A stretch of DNA of 64,000 nt, from NCBI RefSeq assembly GCF_943734655.1, contig NC_071353.1:138793907-138857906 (forward strand), in the 5' to 3' direction. Below are positions 46,367-58,706 of this stretch, in pieces; positions within the stretch are counted from its first letter, which is position 1; each line of letters starts with the position of its first letter. The notes under the pieces were generated by a model that worked only from the letters and a program-made list of their open reading frames with translations, made no database searches and was not told the origin of the DNA. Origin of the DNA: Sabethes cyaneus. Lineage: Eukaryota > Arthropoda > Insecta > Diptera > Culicidae. The translations under genes and the position numbers were made by a program.

Positions 46367-46607
46367 CACTCAAAAAAATCAGCACGTCAAGTTTACGTGA
46401 AAACATAGGTAATTCTCATCCATCACACTTTTCATGTAACATTCTCGTGAATTATTGGTAACTCGCACTCATACTAACCAGTTTACGTGCGATCCCTGTA
46501 AATTTTATCAACTTTCCCCTTAACCAGTACATGAAGTTCATGTCAGTTACTGTACAGAAGTTTACATGATTTTTCACGTGGATGCGACGTGTCTATTTTT
46601 TAGAGTG
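46367..46607. mobile_element. 241-bp MITE, TA-flanked
   Basis: Left end CACTCAAAAAAATCAGCACG and right end, in reverse, CACTCTAAAAAATAGACACG are inverted repeats of about 20 bp. TA lies on both sides (46365-46366, 46608-46609). The inside holds several short palindromic words (TTTACGTG, CACGTGGATG) and no coding frame. Confidence 0.8.
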
Positions 46608-46886
46608 TATGGAAATGTCAACAGATGCAAAATACATTTTTAAGAAACTTCTCCGAAGACACCTAAGCTAAAAAATGTCAGGAAAAGCGAGAAAATACTT
46701 TTGTCCGTCTTTTTCTGAATGGTCCCTCTGCACGGTGGTCCGGATTCGAAAAAATGCGGACATTAGCAATTGGGTAAAAAATGCGTAATTTTTCAAGGGT
46801 GGGGTCTTCGGAAAAGTTTAATAATAAAATTTAGCGCATCTTTGTGCACCATTACGGTGACCGTCAATTCACCTATTAGGGTGATA

Positions 46887-47577
46887 CGAACTTTTGTTTT
46901 TTTTTTAAATTGTATTGCCAGTATTCCGGCAACAGTATTGTCGGAACCAAACTCAGCAGAGTCGAGAGATTTGGATGTGATACTGGATGAGAAATTATCT
47001 TTTAAGCAGCACATCACAACAACAATCGAAAAATCAAGTCGCCAGGTTGGATTTATTTTTAAAATAGCACGTGAATTCGATGACCCCCTTTGCTTTAAAG
47101 CTTTGTACTGTTCGCTAGTCCGTTCAAAACTCGAGTATGGTAGTGTAGTTTGGAGTTCGTATCAGGAAATCTGGATCGACAGAATAGAAAGTATTCAGCG
47201 CAAATTCGTTCGCTATGCCCTGCGAAATCTTCCTTGGAATGATCCGCATAACTTGCCCACCTACGAATATCGGTGTCGCTTATTGGGAATCAAAACCTTA
47301 GACCAACGTCGCCGAGCTTCTTAAGCCGTATTCGTTGTCAAGCTCATTAATGCTGAGTAAAATGCTCCAGAACTGTAAATGCAAATTGGATTCTATGCAC
47401 CATCTAGAGCCCTGCGACCAAGAATCATGCGGCAGGTAGAATTCCAGTCAACTCAGTAAGCAGCCTTCTCACCAATTGCATCAATGGTCCGTCAGTTCAA
47501 CCAATATACTGATCTATTCGGCTTCCGCGAGAGTTCATCTGTTTATCGCCGCAAGTTACTAGAGAGTAGTTTATTGT
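46887..47577 (+). pseudogene. LINE reverse transcriptase C-terminal part
   Basis: The + strand frame gives LDVILDEKLSFKQHITTTIE (46971-47030), SSRQVGFIFKIAREFDDPLC, ALYCSLVRSKLEYGSVVWSS (47098-47160) and RKFVRYALRNLPWNDPHNLP (47198-47260). After a +1 frameshift near 47320 it continues to an end at TAG 47575-47577 (FGFRESSSVYRRKLLESSLL), with three internal stops. It is the thumb and C-terminus of the same LINE family found on the minus strand at 44.95-45.96 kb. The short-period TGTAATG-like repeats after it (47620-47700) look like its 3' tail. Confidence 0.8.
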
Positions 47578-47599
47578 AGTTTGTTTTTATGTTATGACA

Positions 47600-47705
47600 A
47601 TCTTATGCTATAGAATGTAAATAATTGTGCAATGTTAGTAATGTATTGTAATGTGTAGTGTACTGTATTGTAGTGTGATGTGACTTGATGTACTGGCATA
47701 TAACG
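47600..47705. repeat. TGTAATG/TAGTG short tandem repeat
   Basis: Degenerate units such as TGTATTGTAATGTGTAGTG follow the LINE C-terminus and may be its 3' tail. Confidence 0.55.
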
Positions 47706-50700
47706 CATAACAAAAGATGGTGGGGTTTTTATGCACACTTGAGGAAGATCTTGTGATCACCTCAAGTAAGCTTTTCCCCACCCACACCACTTCAAGTAGA
47801 TCAAAAAGGTCATACAAAGAACATACTAAAATAAGAAACTTTGCTGAATATAGTAACTATCTATCTCTAACCGGTTGCGAAATATAATGATGTGTTTAAA
47901 AGGAGCACTTAAAAATTAATTATGCTCAATATTGTGCCATGCAGCAATTATACGAGTTCAACGCAAATTCATATTTGAGTGATAATAATCCCGTACCTAC
48001 TAATAAATTGAAAATAAGCTTGTGAAACAAGAAGGGATACAGAGATGAGGCAATGACGAAAAACTGGTGGTTCAAATTGCTAAATTACAACCGTGTGTGG
48101 GAAACGCAGAAAAAAACCACGCCAATAATTTTCGCGTGATAGTCTAAATAGGTGTAATCGCCGCAATAATTTTGCTTACGATTTTTTTATTGCTTTCGAG
48201 TGTTTATTCAGTGTGCTAAAATACATATTTGCTCTGAAGACTTTAAACGCGCCAGGTATCCCCTGTGTAAAGACTTGAGTATACGTATAGATATGTGTAG
48301 TTTATGCCGTTTTTGTGATGTATCATCGAGTATGATAGTGTATCATTTGCATATTGACTAGTGATAAAAGCTTAAGAGAAAACCACTATTTCTTACAAAT
48401 GGAGTTAGATCACAGATTCAATTTTATTGAATGCTACTGTGTTTGATGCTTTTACATGCTTCAAAATTATGAATTAGTTTGTTTTATACCAACATGAAAT
48501 GAGTATTCAAAGTTTTATAAAATGGTTTCCGCGTTCCCACGCACCGATGCGTTTTGGACCGTCTTCCCCTAGAGCTTATTATGGTTGGGAGAAAGCTTTA
48601 TAACAACTCACGGTGCGATGCGACGCTAGCGCGCTCACAATGCAGTAAAAGAAATAATGCTGAATATGTAGCTTTCAACAGCAGCAGCAACTCATCTAGA
48701 GCAATTGTGCTATGACCGATGAAAAGTATGTAGTTGTTGGTCGAACCGACGAAGTTTGGTTTGTATGTAGTAGACATGTTAAACCTACAATATATGTAAC
48801 TTCAATTTTGAATTAATTAAATTTAAGGCACTTCTTGAGTTTAATCTCAAGAGTTTTTTGATTTTTCTTGTTTTCTAAACTATTTTAGAATCGTTTTAGT
48901 TTTTTAAAATTTTTACCTATCTCAATTTTATTTTAATCTAAAACCAATATTTTGTCGAAGTGGTGTTTAATTTTAATTGACGTTAATCTTTATTTAGTAT
49001 GAGATTTATATGTCTGTTTTCTACTTTGACTTTTCACTTTTTGCTCAATATTTGTAATAGCTTTTATTGCAATCGCATTTGTATTATATTGGTTTTGTTT
49101 ATTGATATTTTTAGGGCATTTTACGTGAAGCATCAAAAGTTTTGCTATAATCTTGTGTGATTCTAATTTCACTTTTATATTAATTTTTCAATGTTTTATT
49201 TTTGCTTAGTTTTTATGTTATTTTGTATTATTCATGTCATGTTTCTACAATTTCTTTTATTGTTTTTGTATCAGCTTTGAGTTATTTTTGTACCATTTTG
49301 GCATTATTTTTGATATTTACTTAAATTACTACATTACAGATGAAATATCGGGCGCTTAATTATACCTAACTTTCCCTCTACCAAAAATATTCTGCCAATT
49401 TTCAACAATCGATAGCAATAATGCCACCCATAAATGTGCAATATCAATTATGCCTATCCAAGCATGCGCTAACCGCAAAACCACGGTCTAGGGAACAGGC
49501 CTAAAGTGCACTTCCCTCGGCGGCGCGGACCTAAACGTCACTTCAGTCAGTGGTCGAGTTCCCAGTGACTTAATAGATCACGTCGGTCGACTTGGTTTCT
49601 GTTTTTGTTTTTGCACTCTTCGATGCATATCAACCAAAGCGTCCATTTCGTATTTCCGTATCAATTAAGGAGTTTCTTTCACCTACGAAGTCGACTTGGA
49701 CCGACGGCGCGCGTTTCGGTTCACAAGAAAAAGCTCGACATTAACCGGTAACCACATGGGCATAAGGCAAAACAGAAACTCGCCGTTTCATGATGCCTAG
49801 TGAGTAGATACCAACCGAATTGGGCCTCTCTAGTGGCACCAAAACTGGAGGCAACAAAGTAAAAAGCTACTCCTTTTAGTTGCTCCGCAACTTCACGATA
49901 GATGCACTCAGGGGGTGTTACAAACTCAACGATGGTAGATCGTATCCAGTGCATTACTGCCGTGTGTGGTTTTTATTTCTCAGAAACAAATTCAATAACT
50001 CTTGAATACCTCAAGTTAATTCAACTACATTGAGCAAATTCCCAAATTCAAGCAAAATTCAACAACTTTAACTTCCGTCCGTACAATAAAAAAGAAAGTC
50101 AACAATTTATGTAAAGTTTTGCCGGAAAATCAATCCTTATTCAAAGAATTAATATCGGTTTACAATGCAACGATCAGGGAACTATCACGTATATTTTAAC
50201 CAGCTTCTGATACGAACAACTCACCTGGGAGGGACAGATGAAGCGCTCGTACTTAGCCGCTGGGTAACTTCAACGTATAAATTTCACCATTTCTATACAC
50301 CGCTTCGCACATGTAGAGGGCCACTTCCGTCCGACCGTTCGTTCGTCCATCCATCCGCCGGTCTGCCCCTTTGAGGAAAGCCGGTTGAACTTATTCATTA
50401 AATACTTTCCTTCCGCATATGTTGCGATTGCAGCATCATCTATCTATTGACTAGTCGGACTTGCAAGCTAATCTGTATTTGCGCAATGCGTTCAAGTTCA
50501 CTGGTTTCCGTCGATGACAGACGACCGACGAGATGCCATGGTTGTTGGTTTTGTCTACTGCTGCCTTCACTGGCCACTGCACTACTGCTGGTGGTATGTT
50601 TGATGAACGAAGAAAACAAGACAGGTTTGTTTTCGCATGAATGAGTTGAGGTAATTTGAATACAGAAGAAAAAGTAACCATTTTTATATCAATAAATGGT

Positions 50701-51990
50701 GACATGCCACTAAATGTCCATCGAGGCTACGCCTACTGCCGTGAATTATTTAGTAAAATACTAATGAGGATTGATGCATCTCTGACGGAATTAAAATGGT
50801 TTTGAATCTTAAACTAAAATTATAGCCCTTTTCCAAGATAGAGGAGCGGAAAAAAAATTTTTCGATTGGAAAAGAAAATTCAAGCTACCCCGCGAGCATC
50901 TCCCGAAGGAAGCGCGCTTGACACAAAAACCCTGAACTCTAGACACAATTCCAGCGCAAGGAAATGGCTATGTCATTTCATATCCCATTTCCCGCAGTTA
51001 TAGCTCAATCCCGCAGGATTACGGTGTGTGGCTGTGTATGTATGCACTGCAGTTATTTTACAGTGAGTATTGTTTTGCATTGTGAAATTGTTGAAATTCG
51101 ACCGCTTGGCGTACTTAAGGACGTGCTACTTAAAAAAACTGATGTCAATTAACGTTAGAAAACTTCTTCAACTTAGTTATGAGCTCTAAAATAAGTGGTC
51201 GAAAAACCCCTTCCTAGTGTAGTACACTAACGACCGTATCATAAATCTATACCCATTGAGAAAATCCTTATCCCTTTTTCCAATGTCAGCCATGCGCCGC
51301 GTTTTATTTTTAGTACCAGTACACGGAAGCGGGGATCGGGTGGCTCTCGACAAGGCTCTGCATTCATGCCTGCATGGCATGAATGAAATAGCGCTGAAGA
51401 AGCTGTGCCCCTGAAATTGACACTCACAGTTAGCTGGCTGGCTGGTTGGCTGGCTGCCAACCGGAAGAGGAACAATTGTCTGGGGAGTCCTTCGCCTTCG
51501 CCTTCGCGTTCGCGTCCGAGTGGCGGGGTCCGGGAGCCTTTCGAGCGTCATCTGATTCCCGTTCTGGTCCAGTGATTAATTGTGCAGTTTTTCGACGTAA
51601 TTGTATGCCACGTAGGCAATATAATATGAAATAAAACTCCCATAATTCGGGAAAGTGAACTGATTGTTAAGAGGAAGCTGGATCGTGGTTAGGCGTAATG
51701 TTACAACAATTGATTAAATACTGTTGTATTCCACTAAAATACTAAATTAATTTACTATCTAGTCTAGTAATTGAATGGTACTGATTGAAAGATATGTACA
51801 TTGTTAATCAACTTGATAAATTCGTTGAAAATAGAAACAGAACAGAACGGAAAGTAAATTTGAAGTCCTGCATTGGTTTCAGACGAAAATAAAATAATAG
51901 GTAAATAAAAACTAAGTATAAAAAAAACAACACAAAACATTTTATTTATTTTTTTACTTTTTTTTAATTCATCTGACTACCCATTAACCC
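47706..51990. other. Intergenic, nothing firm recognised
   Basis: 48770-49330 is very AT-rich. At 49540-49552 the sequence TTCAGTCAGTGG resembles an initiator but lacks a well-placed DPE. At 51429-51455 there are GGCTGGCTGGTT repeats and at 51490-51515 CTTCGC repeats. No coding frame with a recognisable domain was found. Confidence 0.3.
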
Positions 51991-51999
51991 CAGCACTAC

Positions 52000-52500
52000 C
52001 TTCACGGAACTGACGAGTCTCTCCCATGCTCCAGCCATGTGGGCTGAATAACCAGTGGATTGAAGTTCCACTTCATCCGAGCTAATATAAGGTCTTCTGC
52101 GCAGTCCTCGTCGATGCTGCTTACTTGGTCCATTCTTTCTTTGCTTGCTACCTTATAGCTTGTACCCGTTATCCGAGAGTACTTCTTACCCGGACTTTGA
52201 TATGGAATGGAGCGTGCGATGGTCATCAAGAGCGATTGCGAGATAAGAGAGTGTGCTAAAACTTTGAGATGAACCAACCTGACTACCAGACAGGTGAACA
52301 AAACGATCTACTTCTTTTCACTATGGCGTATGGCGACCGCACGACACTGTTATCGGTCCGAAATAATCGATTCCTATAGAGCAGAACGGTCACATGTGAC
52401 GGGTGGCTCTCCAGGTCACGACGATTCTTCAGGTGACGATAAAGTCCTTTGGGACAATTATTGGGAAATGCAAGTTCAAAGATAGGAATTCATGTTTTCT
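52000..52500 (-). pseudogene. BEL/Pao integrase fragment
   Basis: On the minus strand the catalytic-core entry is visible as ESIISDR-like and GIDYFGPI-like pieces in shifted frames near 52350. LFTCLVVRLVHLKVLAHSL and SLLMTIARSI follow (52300-52200). Then come DLILARMKWNFNPLV (about 52085-52040) and, after a frameshift, PHMAGAWERLVSSV (52045-52003). The remnant lies next to the LINE at 52575 and is cut there. Confidence 0.7.
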
Positions 52501-52574
52501 AGATCTCCAACCACCTCTCGATCGGAAGTTTCGAGTTCTTCATCAGAATGTTGAATTCGTCGCGCAACGCCTCC

Positions 52575-54231
52575 ACCTTACTTACTTCTACTTACTTAGG
52601 TGGCTTGCCATCCTAAGACAAAGCCTGTTGAACAAAGTTTTTCCATGTAACTCGGTTGAGGGCTACCGCTCTCCAATTCCTCGGACACCGAGTACTCTCC
52701 GCCAGATCTCGCTCCACCTGGTCTAACCATTTTGCTCGCTGCGCTCCTGGTCGTCTTGTTCCTACCGGATTTGAGGCGAACACCATCTTTGCAGGGTAGT
52801 TGTTCGGCATTCTTACAACATGCCCTGCCCATCGTATCCGTCCAGCTTTAGCACCTTCTGGATACTGGGTTCGCCATAGAGCTGTACGAGTTCATGGTTC
52901 ATCCTCCGCCTCCATACTCCGTTCTCTTGTACGGCGCCGAAGATCGTTCTTAGCACTCGTTGTTCGAAAACTCCGAGCACTCACAGGTCCTCCTCGAGCA
53001 TTGTCCATGTTTCATGCCCGTAGAGAATAACCGGTCTAATAAGCGTCTTGTATAAGGTGCACGTTGTACGGGGACTTAGTCTGCTCGACCGCAATTGCTT
53101 GTGGAGCCCATAGTAAGCACGACTTCCGCTGATAATACGCCTCCGAATCTCACGGCTGGTATCATTGTCCGCCGTTACCAATGAGCCAAGGTAGACAAAT
53201 TCATCGACTACCTCAAACTCATCGCCGTCGATCAATATACTACTGCCCAAGCGGTGTCGTTCGGCCTCGGTTCCGCTGGCCAGCATGTACTTTGTTTTAG
53301 ACGTATTTACCTTTAACCCAATCTTTTCTGCTTCGCGCTTTAGTCTGGTGTACTGTTCAGCCACCGCCACAGATGTTCTGCCGATAATATTCACGTCATC
53401 GCAGATGAATTGATTAGATTTGTTGAATATCGTGTCCCGCGCGTTGATATCCGCTCGGTTCATAACACCTAGCGCTATGTTGAACAGCAGGCATGAAAGA
53501 CCATCACCTTGACGAAGCCCTCTGTGTGATTCGAATGAACTTGACAATCCACCCGAAATCCGAACACAGCACTGTGTACCATCCATCGTAGATTTAATCA
53601 GTTTGATGAGCTTCCTGGGGAAGCTGTTCTCGTCCATGATTTTCCATAGCTCTTTCCGGTCGATGGTATCATATGCGGCTTCGAAGTCAACGAATAAATG
53701 ATGCGTGGGAACTCTGTATTCACGGCCCTTTTGAAGGATCTGCCGCAGTGTAAATATTTGATCCGTTGTAGACCGACGTTCGACGAAGACGGCTTGATAA
53801 TTTCCTACAAATCTATTCGCAATTGGTGATAGACGGCGGAAAATGATTTGGGACAGCACTTTATCGGCGGCATTGAGAACGGTGATCGCTTGATAGTTCT
53901 CACAGTCCAACTTGTCGCCCTTTTTATAGATCAGGCAGATAACCCCATTATTCCACTCCTCCGGTAGCTGTTCCGTATCCCAAATTCTAACAATTAGCCG
54001 GTGTAGACAAACGGCCAGCTTTTCTGGTCCCATTTTAATAAGCTCCGCTCCGATGCCATCTTTTCCAGCTGACTTGTTGTTCTTTAGCTGCATGATGGCC
54101 TTCTTAACTACGCCTATCGTTGGGGCTGGCACCTCTTCCCCGTTTGTTGCACCGTCCAAATCGCTTTCCCCGCCGCCATGGTTCTCCGCCTGAGCGCCAT
54201 TCAGGTGTTCGTCGAAGTGCTGCTTCGACAT
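52575..54231 (-). mobile_element. 5'-truncated RTE-like LINE, best-preserved copy
   Basis: A minus-strand frame of 416 residues (54231-52981) covers the reverse transcriptase: AIMQLKNNKSAGKDGIGAEL, EEWNNGVICLIYKKGDKL, ITVLNAADKVLSQIIFRRLS, palm motif A HHLFVDFEAAYDTIDRKELW, and GLRQGDGLSCLLFNIALGV. The box reads ICDDVNIIGR where (F/Y)ADD is expected: the two Asp are kept but the first residue is changed. The thumb ends at a TGA (52983-52981) replacing an Arg codon. The frame then continues (VLGVFEQRVLRTIFGAVQEN) to a one-base deletion near 52856, then NYPAKMVFASNPVGTRRPGA down to PPK-stop near 52590. A TAG replaces a Trp codon near the end. A TAAG-type tail follows. Only these few lesions are visible, so it is relatively young, but it lacks its endonuclease. 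Confidence 0.9.
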
Positions 54232-54245
54232 TTATACTTTTGCAT

Positions 54246-54650
54246 TTATACAGTATAGCTACGTTGCTTTGAAACACTGTTCGATACCCTGTTTTGACGT
54301 TTATTTAAATAAAATTTCGAAAATTTCAAAATTTTGCCAAATTCAATAAATTTTTGTAACCAAATATGACTCCAGATATGTCACCATAACTTTTTTATGA
54401 ATGTATCAGATCTCAATGATTGTGAAAAAATAGTTAGGTACCTTATTTCATCTATTTTAACATTTCTAAAAATATTTTTTTGAATTTACTCCTGAAAAAT
54501 GCCATTTTTTCATAAAACTCAAATGTGTGACTCCTAAATCGCGTCAACCAATATTGACTCCATATAAAAGTTTTGTTGTGACACCCTAAGTTATCATTTG
54601 AGGGGTGAGCTCCCGGATTTTCTGACATAGTGCTATTTTGGGACACTCTA
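54246..54650. repeat. Dispersed repeat shared with 62946-63350
   Basis: About 405 bp match 62946-63350 closely in the same orientation (for example CCCTGTTTTGACGTTTATT, ATGATTGTGAAAAAA and CATAGTGCTATTTTGGGACA). The left end meets the truncated end of the LINE. The right end runs into the tandem repeat at 54650. Confidence 0.85.
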
Positions 54651-55330
54651 ACCCACATGCTAAATTTGGTTCCATTTGCTTGATTAGTTCTGGAGTTATG
54701 AGGAAACTTGTATTTCATTTGTATGGGAGCCCCCCCTCCTAAAAAGGTAAGGGGTCCTAATTCATCATAGAAAAAATGAATGCGTCCAAAAACATCCGCG
54801 TGCCAAATTTGGTTCCATTTGATTAATTAGTTCTCGAGTTATGAGAAAATTTGTATTTCATTTGTATGGAAGCCCTCCCTCTTAAAGGGGAGAGGGGTCA
54901 TAATTGCCCTTCTAAAGAGGGGAGGCTTCTCAATTCACCATAGAAAAAATTCTTTTCTCCAGAAACACCCGCCTGTTAAATTTTGTTCCATTTGCTTGAT
55001 TAGTTCCCGAGTTATGCAGAAATTTGTGTTTCATTTGTATGGGAGCCCCCCCATCTTAGTGGGGGAGAGGTCTGTAACCATCATAAAAACCTTCCCTGGC
55101 TGCAAAAACCCATATAGGGGTTCACGCCCTGGCTGCAAAAACCCAAATTTTCATGCCGATCTGATCAGTAGTTTTCAATTCTATAAGGAACATACGGGCA
55201 GACAGACAGAAATCCATTTGTATAGGTATAGATTTGTATGGGAGCCCCCCCTTTTAGTGGGGGGAGGGGTCTCTTCCCTGGCCCCAAAAACTCCTACATG
55301 CAAATTTTCACGCCGATCGGTTCAGTAGTT
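54651..55330. repeat. Tandem repeat with CAAATTTGGTTCCATTTG and GTATGGGAGCCCCCC
   Basis: At least four degenerate units of roughly 150-190 bp recur, each with a TTGGTTCCATTTG/CTTGATTAGTTC part, a TTTCATTTGTATGGGAGCCC part, and a run of C then GGGGAGAGGGGTC. Later units add CAGACAGACAG and a TATAGGTATAGATT part (also near 55600). This is a kind of repeat I associate with mosquitoes. Confidence 0.8.
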
Positions 55331-56825
55331 TTCGATCTTTAACGGGAAATTAGCAGTCAATAACTTTTCGTCGGAGAGCCCAATTTCGGAAGCAGTTTTT
55401 GAACCCAATAGCTGGGGTCTGGTTGTAAAAATATAAATACTGCCTTCTTCTTGCCAATCTGAACACAGCGAATATATTTTCATGAACAGAATTTTTTTTT
55501 CAGACAAAAAAACTGCTTTTGAAATTGGCAGAATCGATGACGACTAATTTCACCTTAAGGAACGTACGGACAAACAGACAGACAGACAGCAATCCATTTT
55601 TATAGGTATAGATTACAATGCGGATCTTTATAAAAAGTTATACACTGTAAAAAATTATTTTTGGTTAAAATAAAAAAAAAATTATATTCTTCATAACTTA
55701 ATTTTCAAAATATTGTAACTTGATCGCTTTTAATATGCCCATCATGAAACTTTTAGAATCAGTAGTAGATATCACTACCTTTAATACAACAAAAAATAAA
55801 ATTTTTAAAAAATAAAGTTTTTTAGATATTTAACTTTTTAATTTTATTTTCTGTTTTTTGTCAACAACAAAAAATTTTTTTATAGTGTACATATTTTTTT
55901 AGAAGGGCAATTTTATTATCTACAACTTTCCTGAAGACACCATTTCGATTAAACCAACCATTTAATTCATTAGTACCATTTTTGACCCTTTTGATAAAGC
56001 AGTCGAGATCTTAAAAAAATCATTGATACGGTAAAATGACAACTTTTTTTACGGAGATAGATATTCTCCAAAGTTTCAGCTAAATCAAAAATGACAAATT
56101 AAAATCGTTTTGCGAAACTCCGTGGAATCGCTCAATATCAAAACGTCGTGGACTACGAAAAATCAAAAGTAAACTAGTACAACCGACTATTTTAAATTTA
56201 CTGAAAGGAACTAAGTAATGTTTCATAAAGATCTTGCTACATATATCTTTACGTTACAACTTCCAGATACTTGTGTATCCTGTAGCGGAGAATATATTTT
56301 GCGCTTTTGTGTTTATCATTTTCAATGACTCGTGGGGCTTCTCAGAAAAAGTGATATTTCGGAAAAATAATCGACCCATTCCCCAATCCATTCAATCGAT
56401 TGACTTTTCCGAGAGTCCACTGTATTTCAAAATTTCCTAAGAACGTGAGCTTTCCAACAATTCTTTAGAATATTGTTCCAACTAATATTTTTCCTGGATT
56501 GCTGAGAAAATTTTATAGCATTTTCATAAAAAAATTATTCTACAATGTTTGGTTTTGAAGCTATAAACTTTCGACATAAGCGATGTTCGAAAAAATCGGA
56601 AAATTTTTAGTGGAGTTTTCTGGGAAAATAGGATAACCCTATTGTTTTCATTACAAAGTTCATATCCTATGCTCAAAAGCATAATTTCATGAAAATCTAA
56701 GACTCTTGACCCAAATCTATACGATAATTTTGAGAAATTCAATAAAATTATTGAGTTATCTTTCATATGGGACCATAAGCGTGAAAATCGGTTACCTATG
56801 GCATTGCCGAAAAGATGAAGTGCCA
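55331..56825. other. AT-rich repeats, no gene
   Basis: AT-rich sequence with more traces of the preceding repeat (CAGACAGACAG near 55577) and phrases like CTACAACTTTCCTGAAGAC that recur in similar form near 46275 and 62905. No coding frame is supported. Confidence 0.4.
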
Positions 56826-56828
56826 TAA

Positions 56829-56936
56829 CCCAAGCAATAATGTGAGTTTTATTGTACTCTTATGACGGTTTTCATGACCAATTGTGATCTTAAATGCCAT
56901 TATAAGAGTATAATAAAACCCAAATTGTTACTTGGG
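56829..56936. mobile_element. 108-bp hairpin MITE
   Basis: Left half CCCAAGCAATAATGTGAG and TTTTATTGTACTCTTAT pair with the right half, which in reverse reads CCCAAGTAACAATTTGGG and TTTTATTATACTCTTAT. The loop is about 25 bp. No flanking duplication is obvious. Confidence 0.75.
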
Positions 56937-57234
56937 AATTACATAACTTTTAAAATGAGTTCTTTAAAATTAAATTTTGAGGTATCAAAAAGCACGAGCT
57001 GATGCTGAGAAGCGTTCGGTTTCAAGACCCACAGATATTTGCTAATTATTCAAAACTAAATTGATTGATTGGACTTGATTGGACTTGTTTTGGAGCCTTA
57101 AACAGAAAGTGGATTATTGCTAGCGAAATTATTGCCTTTCCTCAATACTGAAAAGTACACAAAAAAGAAATTAGTTTTAAACATTTAAAGCAAGTCCTAG
57201 TCATCGTTTCCACTGCGGTCAGTTTTACGATTAA

Positions 57235-57365
57235 AAGTGCTCCGGACTTTTCCGGACTTTCAACGGAATATCCGGTCCGGTCCGGTTCCGGAACGCTTCG
57301 TTCCGGTTCCGGACCGATAAAAAATCGGACTCAAAAATTTCGGACTTTCTGGACTTTACCCGGTC
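57235..57365. repeat. TCCGGAC-rich low-complexity patch
   Basis: The word TCCGGAC and its reverse complement GTCCGGA recur many times with TTCCGG spacers. No gene. Confidence 0.6.
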
Positions 57366-57654
57366 CGATGTCGATAACTAGTTTTGACACGTTTTGTATT
57401 TGTATATGTATGTGTGTACGTACATGTGTGAGTGTATGTGTCTGTGTATGTGGTTGTTTTACTGAAAGTTGTATGAACCTGCCGTCATGCTGTCTCGCAC
57501 AATATAATGAACGAAGTTCTTTTGTGCTTAGGGGAACAAAGAACGATCAATCATCTATACTCTATAGTAAATAGTTGGGTGGCTTTTTTTGTTTGATTAA
57601 AGTTATTTGTTAACTACTTGCCAATTCATGTTTTTTATTGAATAAAAAATGAAA

Positions 57655-57830
57655 AAATTCGGCCTTTCGTTATTCGGCCACTTGTGATTCGGCTATTCGT
57701 GATTCGGCCTTTCGTGATTCGGCCTTTCGTGATTCGGCCTTTCGTGATTGGGCCTTCTGTGACTGCTGTTGAAATTCGGCCATTGAATTTCAGCAATTCA
57801 TGATTCGGCCATTTGTGTTTCGGCCATTCG
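57655..57830. repeat. Minisatellite, 15-bp unit GATTCGGCCTTTCGT
   Basis: Four near-perfect 15-bp units (57698-57757) lie within a wider field of about ten degenerate ones. The minus-strand frame across it reads ITKGR repeated and is a repeat translation. Confidence 0.85.
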
Positions 57831-58300
57831 GTACCAGCCCCTTTTGCTGTGTTTTTGTTTTCTTTGTCATTTTTAACCATGTTTCGTCGCTGTTTTGGCT
57901 TCTCTTCATTATATTATTGTTGTATTTTTGACGACTTTTCGCTGTCTTTTGGCATCTTTCTGTAGTATTTGTCATTTTTTGCTGGATGTTTTGTTACTTT
58001 TGTTGCTGTTTTGACGTCTTTTCATCGTATTTTCCAGCTACAAAAAAATTGTATAAAAAAAATTTACTCAGTTCAATAAATTTTTGTACAAAAAAAAAAT
58101 TGTAAATTGTCCCCCGATTTTTAAAGCCAATTTTGATGGGGGATATCAAAAACTTTACAAATATTATTTGCAATGGCCTTACTAAATATAGCTAAATTGG
58201 GGGAATATTATACAAGAACTTTCCAAGGCTACAGGTTTCAAAAGCTAACTTTTCGCGTTTTGGGAGCATTCGAAGCCACACTATCATGGCATTTCCTGTT
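57831..58300. other. Intergenic, nothing recognised
   Basis: T- and A-rich sequence between the minisatellite and the GC-rich promoter region. Confidence 0.3.
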
Positions 58301-58636
58301 TTATAGAGCTCTTCCAACTTGATCAACAATTTTTGCGTCGTACCTCAAGAAATAAGATATCGCATTTTCCCAGCCTAACTTTCCGATTGATGACGTTCCG
58401 CGGGAACTGCCCTGCTCGGTTCGGTTTTGGCTGCTGCTGCTGCTGCTGCAGTATGACGCTTTTTGTTGTTCACCAACCAACGTGTGCATCCACACGGCCG
58501 CGCCGTCGCTCGCCCGGCCGCCAGGCCAGGACGGAAGCAGAGAGCTTATAATCTGCTGCTCCAGCAGCCAGGCCAGTCCATCGACAACGGCAGCAAGCAG
58601 CAGTAGGACCAGTACCAGTGGCTGTGGCAGAATGAA

Positions 58637-58706
58637 TATATAAAAATTTACCAGCTTGGTCGTGCTTTGCTCAGTATCTTGCGATCGGTCGGATCGTACG
58701 GACGTG
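58637..58706 (+). promoter_or_regulatory. Core promoter: TATA, initiator and DPE
   Basis: TATATAAAA is at 58637-58645, and the initiator TCAGT at 58671-58675 puts +1 at the A, 58673. GGACGT at 58700-58705 begins exactly at +28 and fits the insect DPE consensus RGWYVT in all six places. The TATA box is slightly farther upstream than usual (about -36 to -34), so the initiator-DPE pair is the stronger evidence. A GC-rich region with a CTG run (58433-58449) lies upstream. Confidence 0.6.

Noticed and set aside
49540..49600. A second initiator-DPE promoter
   Set aside because: TCAGT occurs twice, but the DPE-like words are at +27 or +37 and each misses one position, so spacing is wrong.
57655..57830. 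A CRISPR-like array
   Set aside because: The 15-bp units are directly adjacent without unique spacers, and the genome is eukaryotic.
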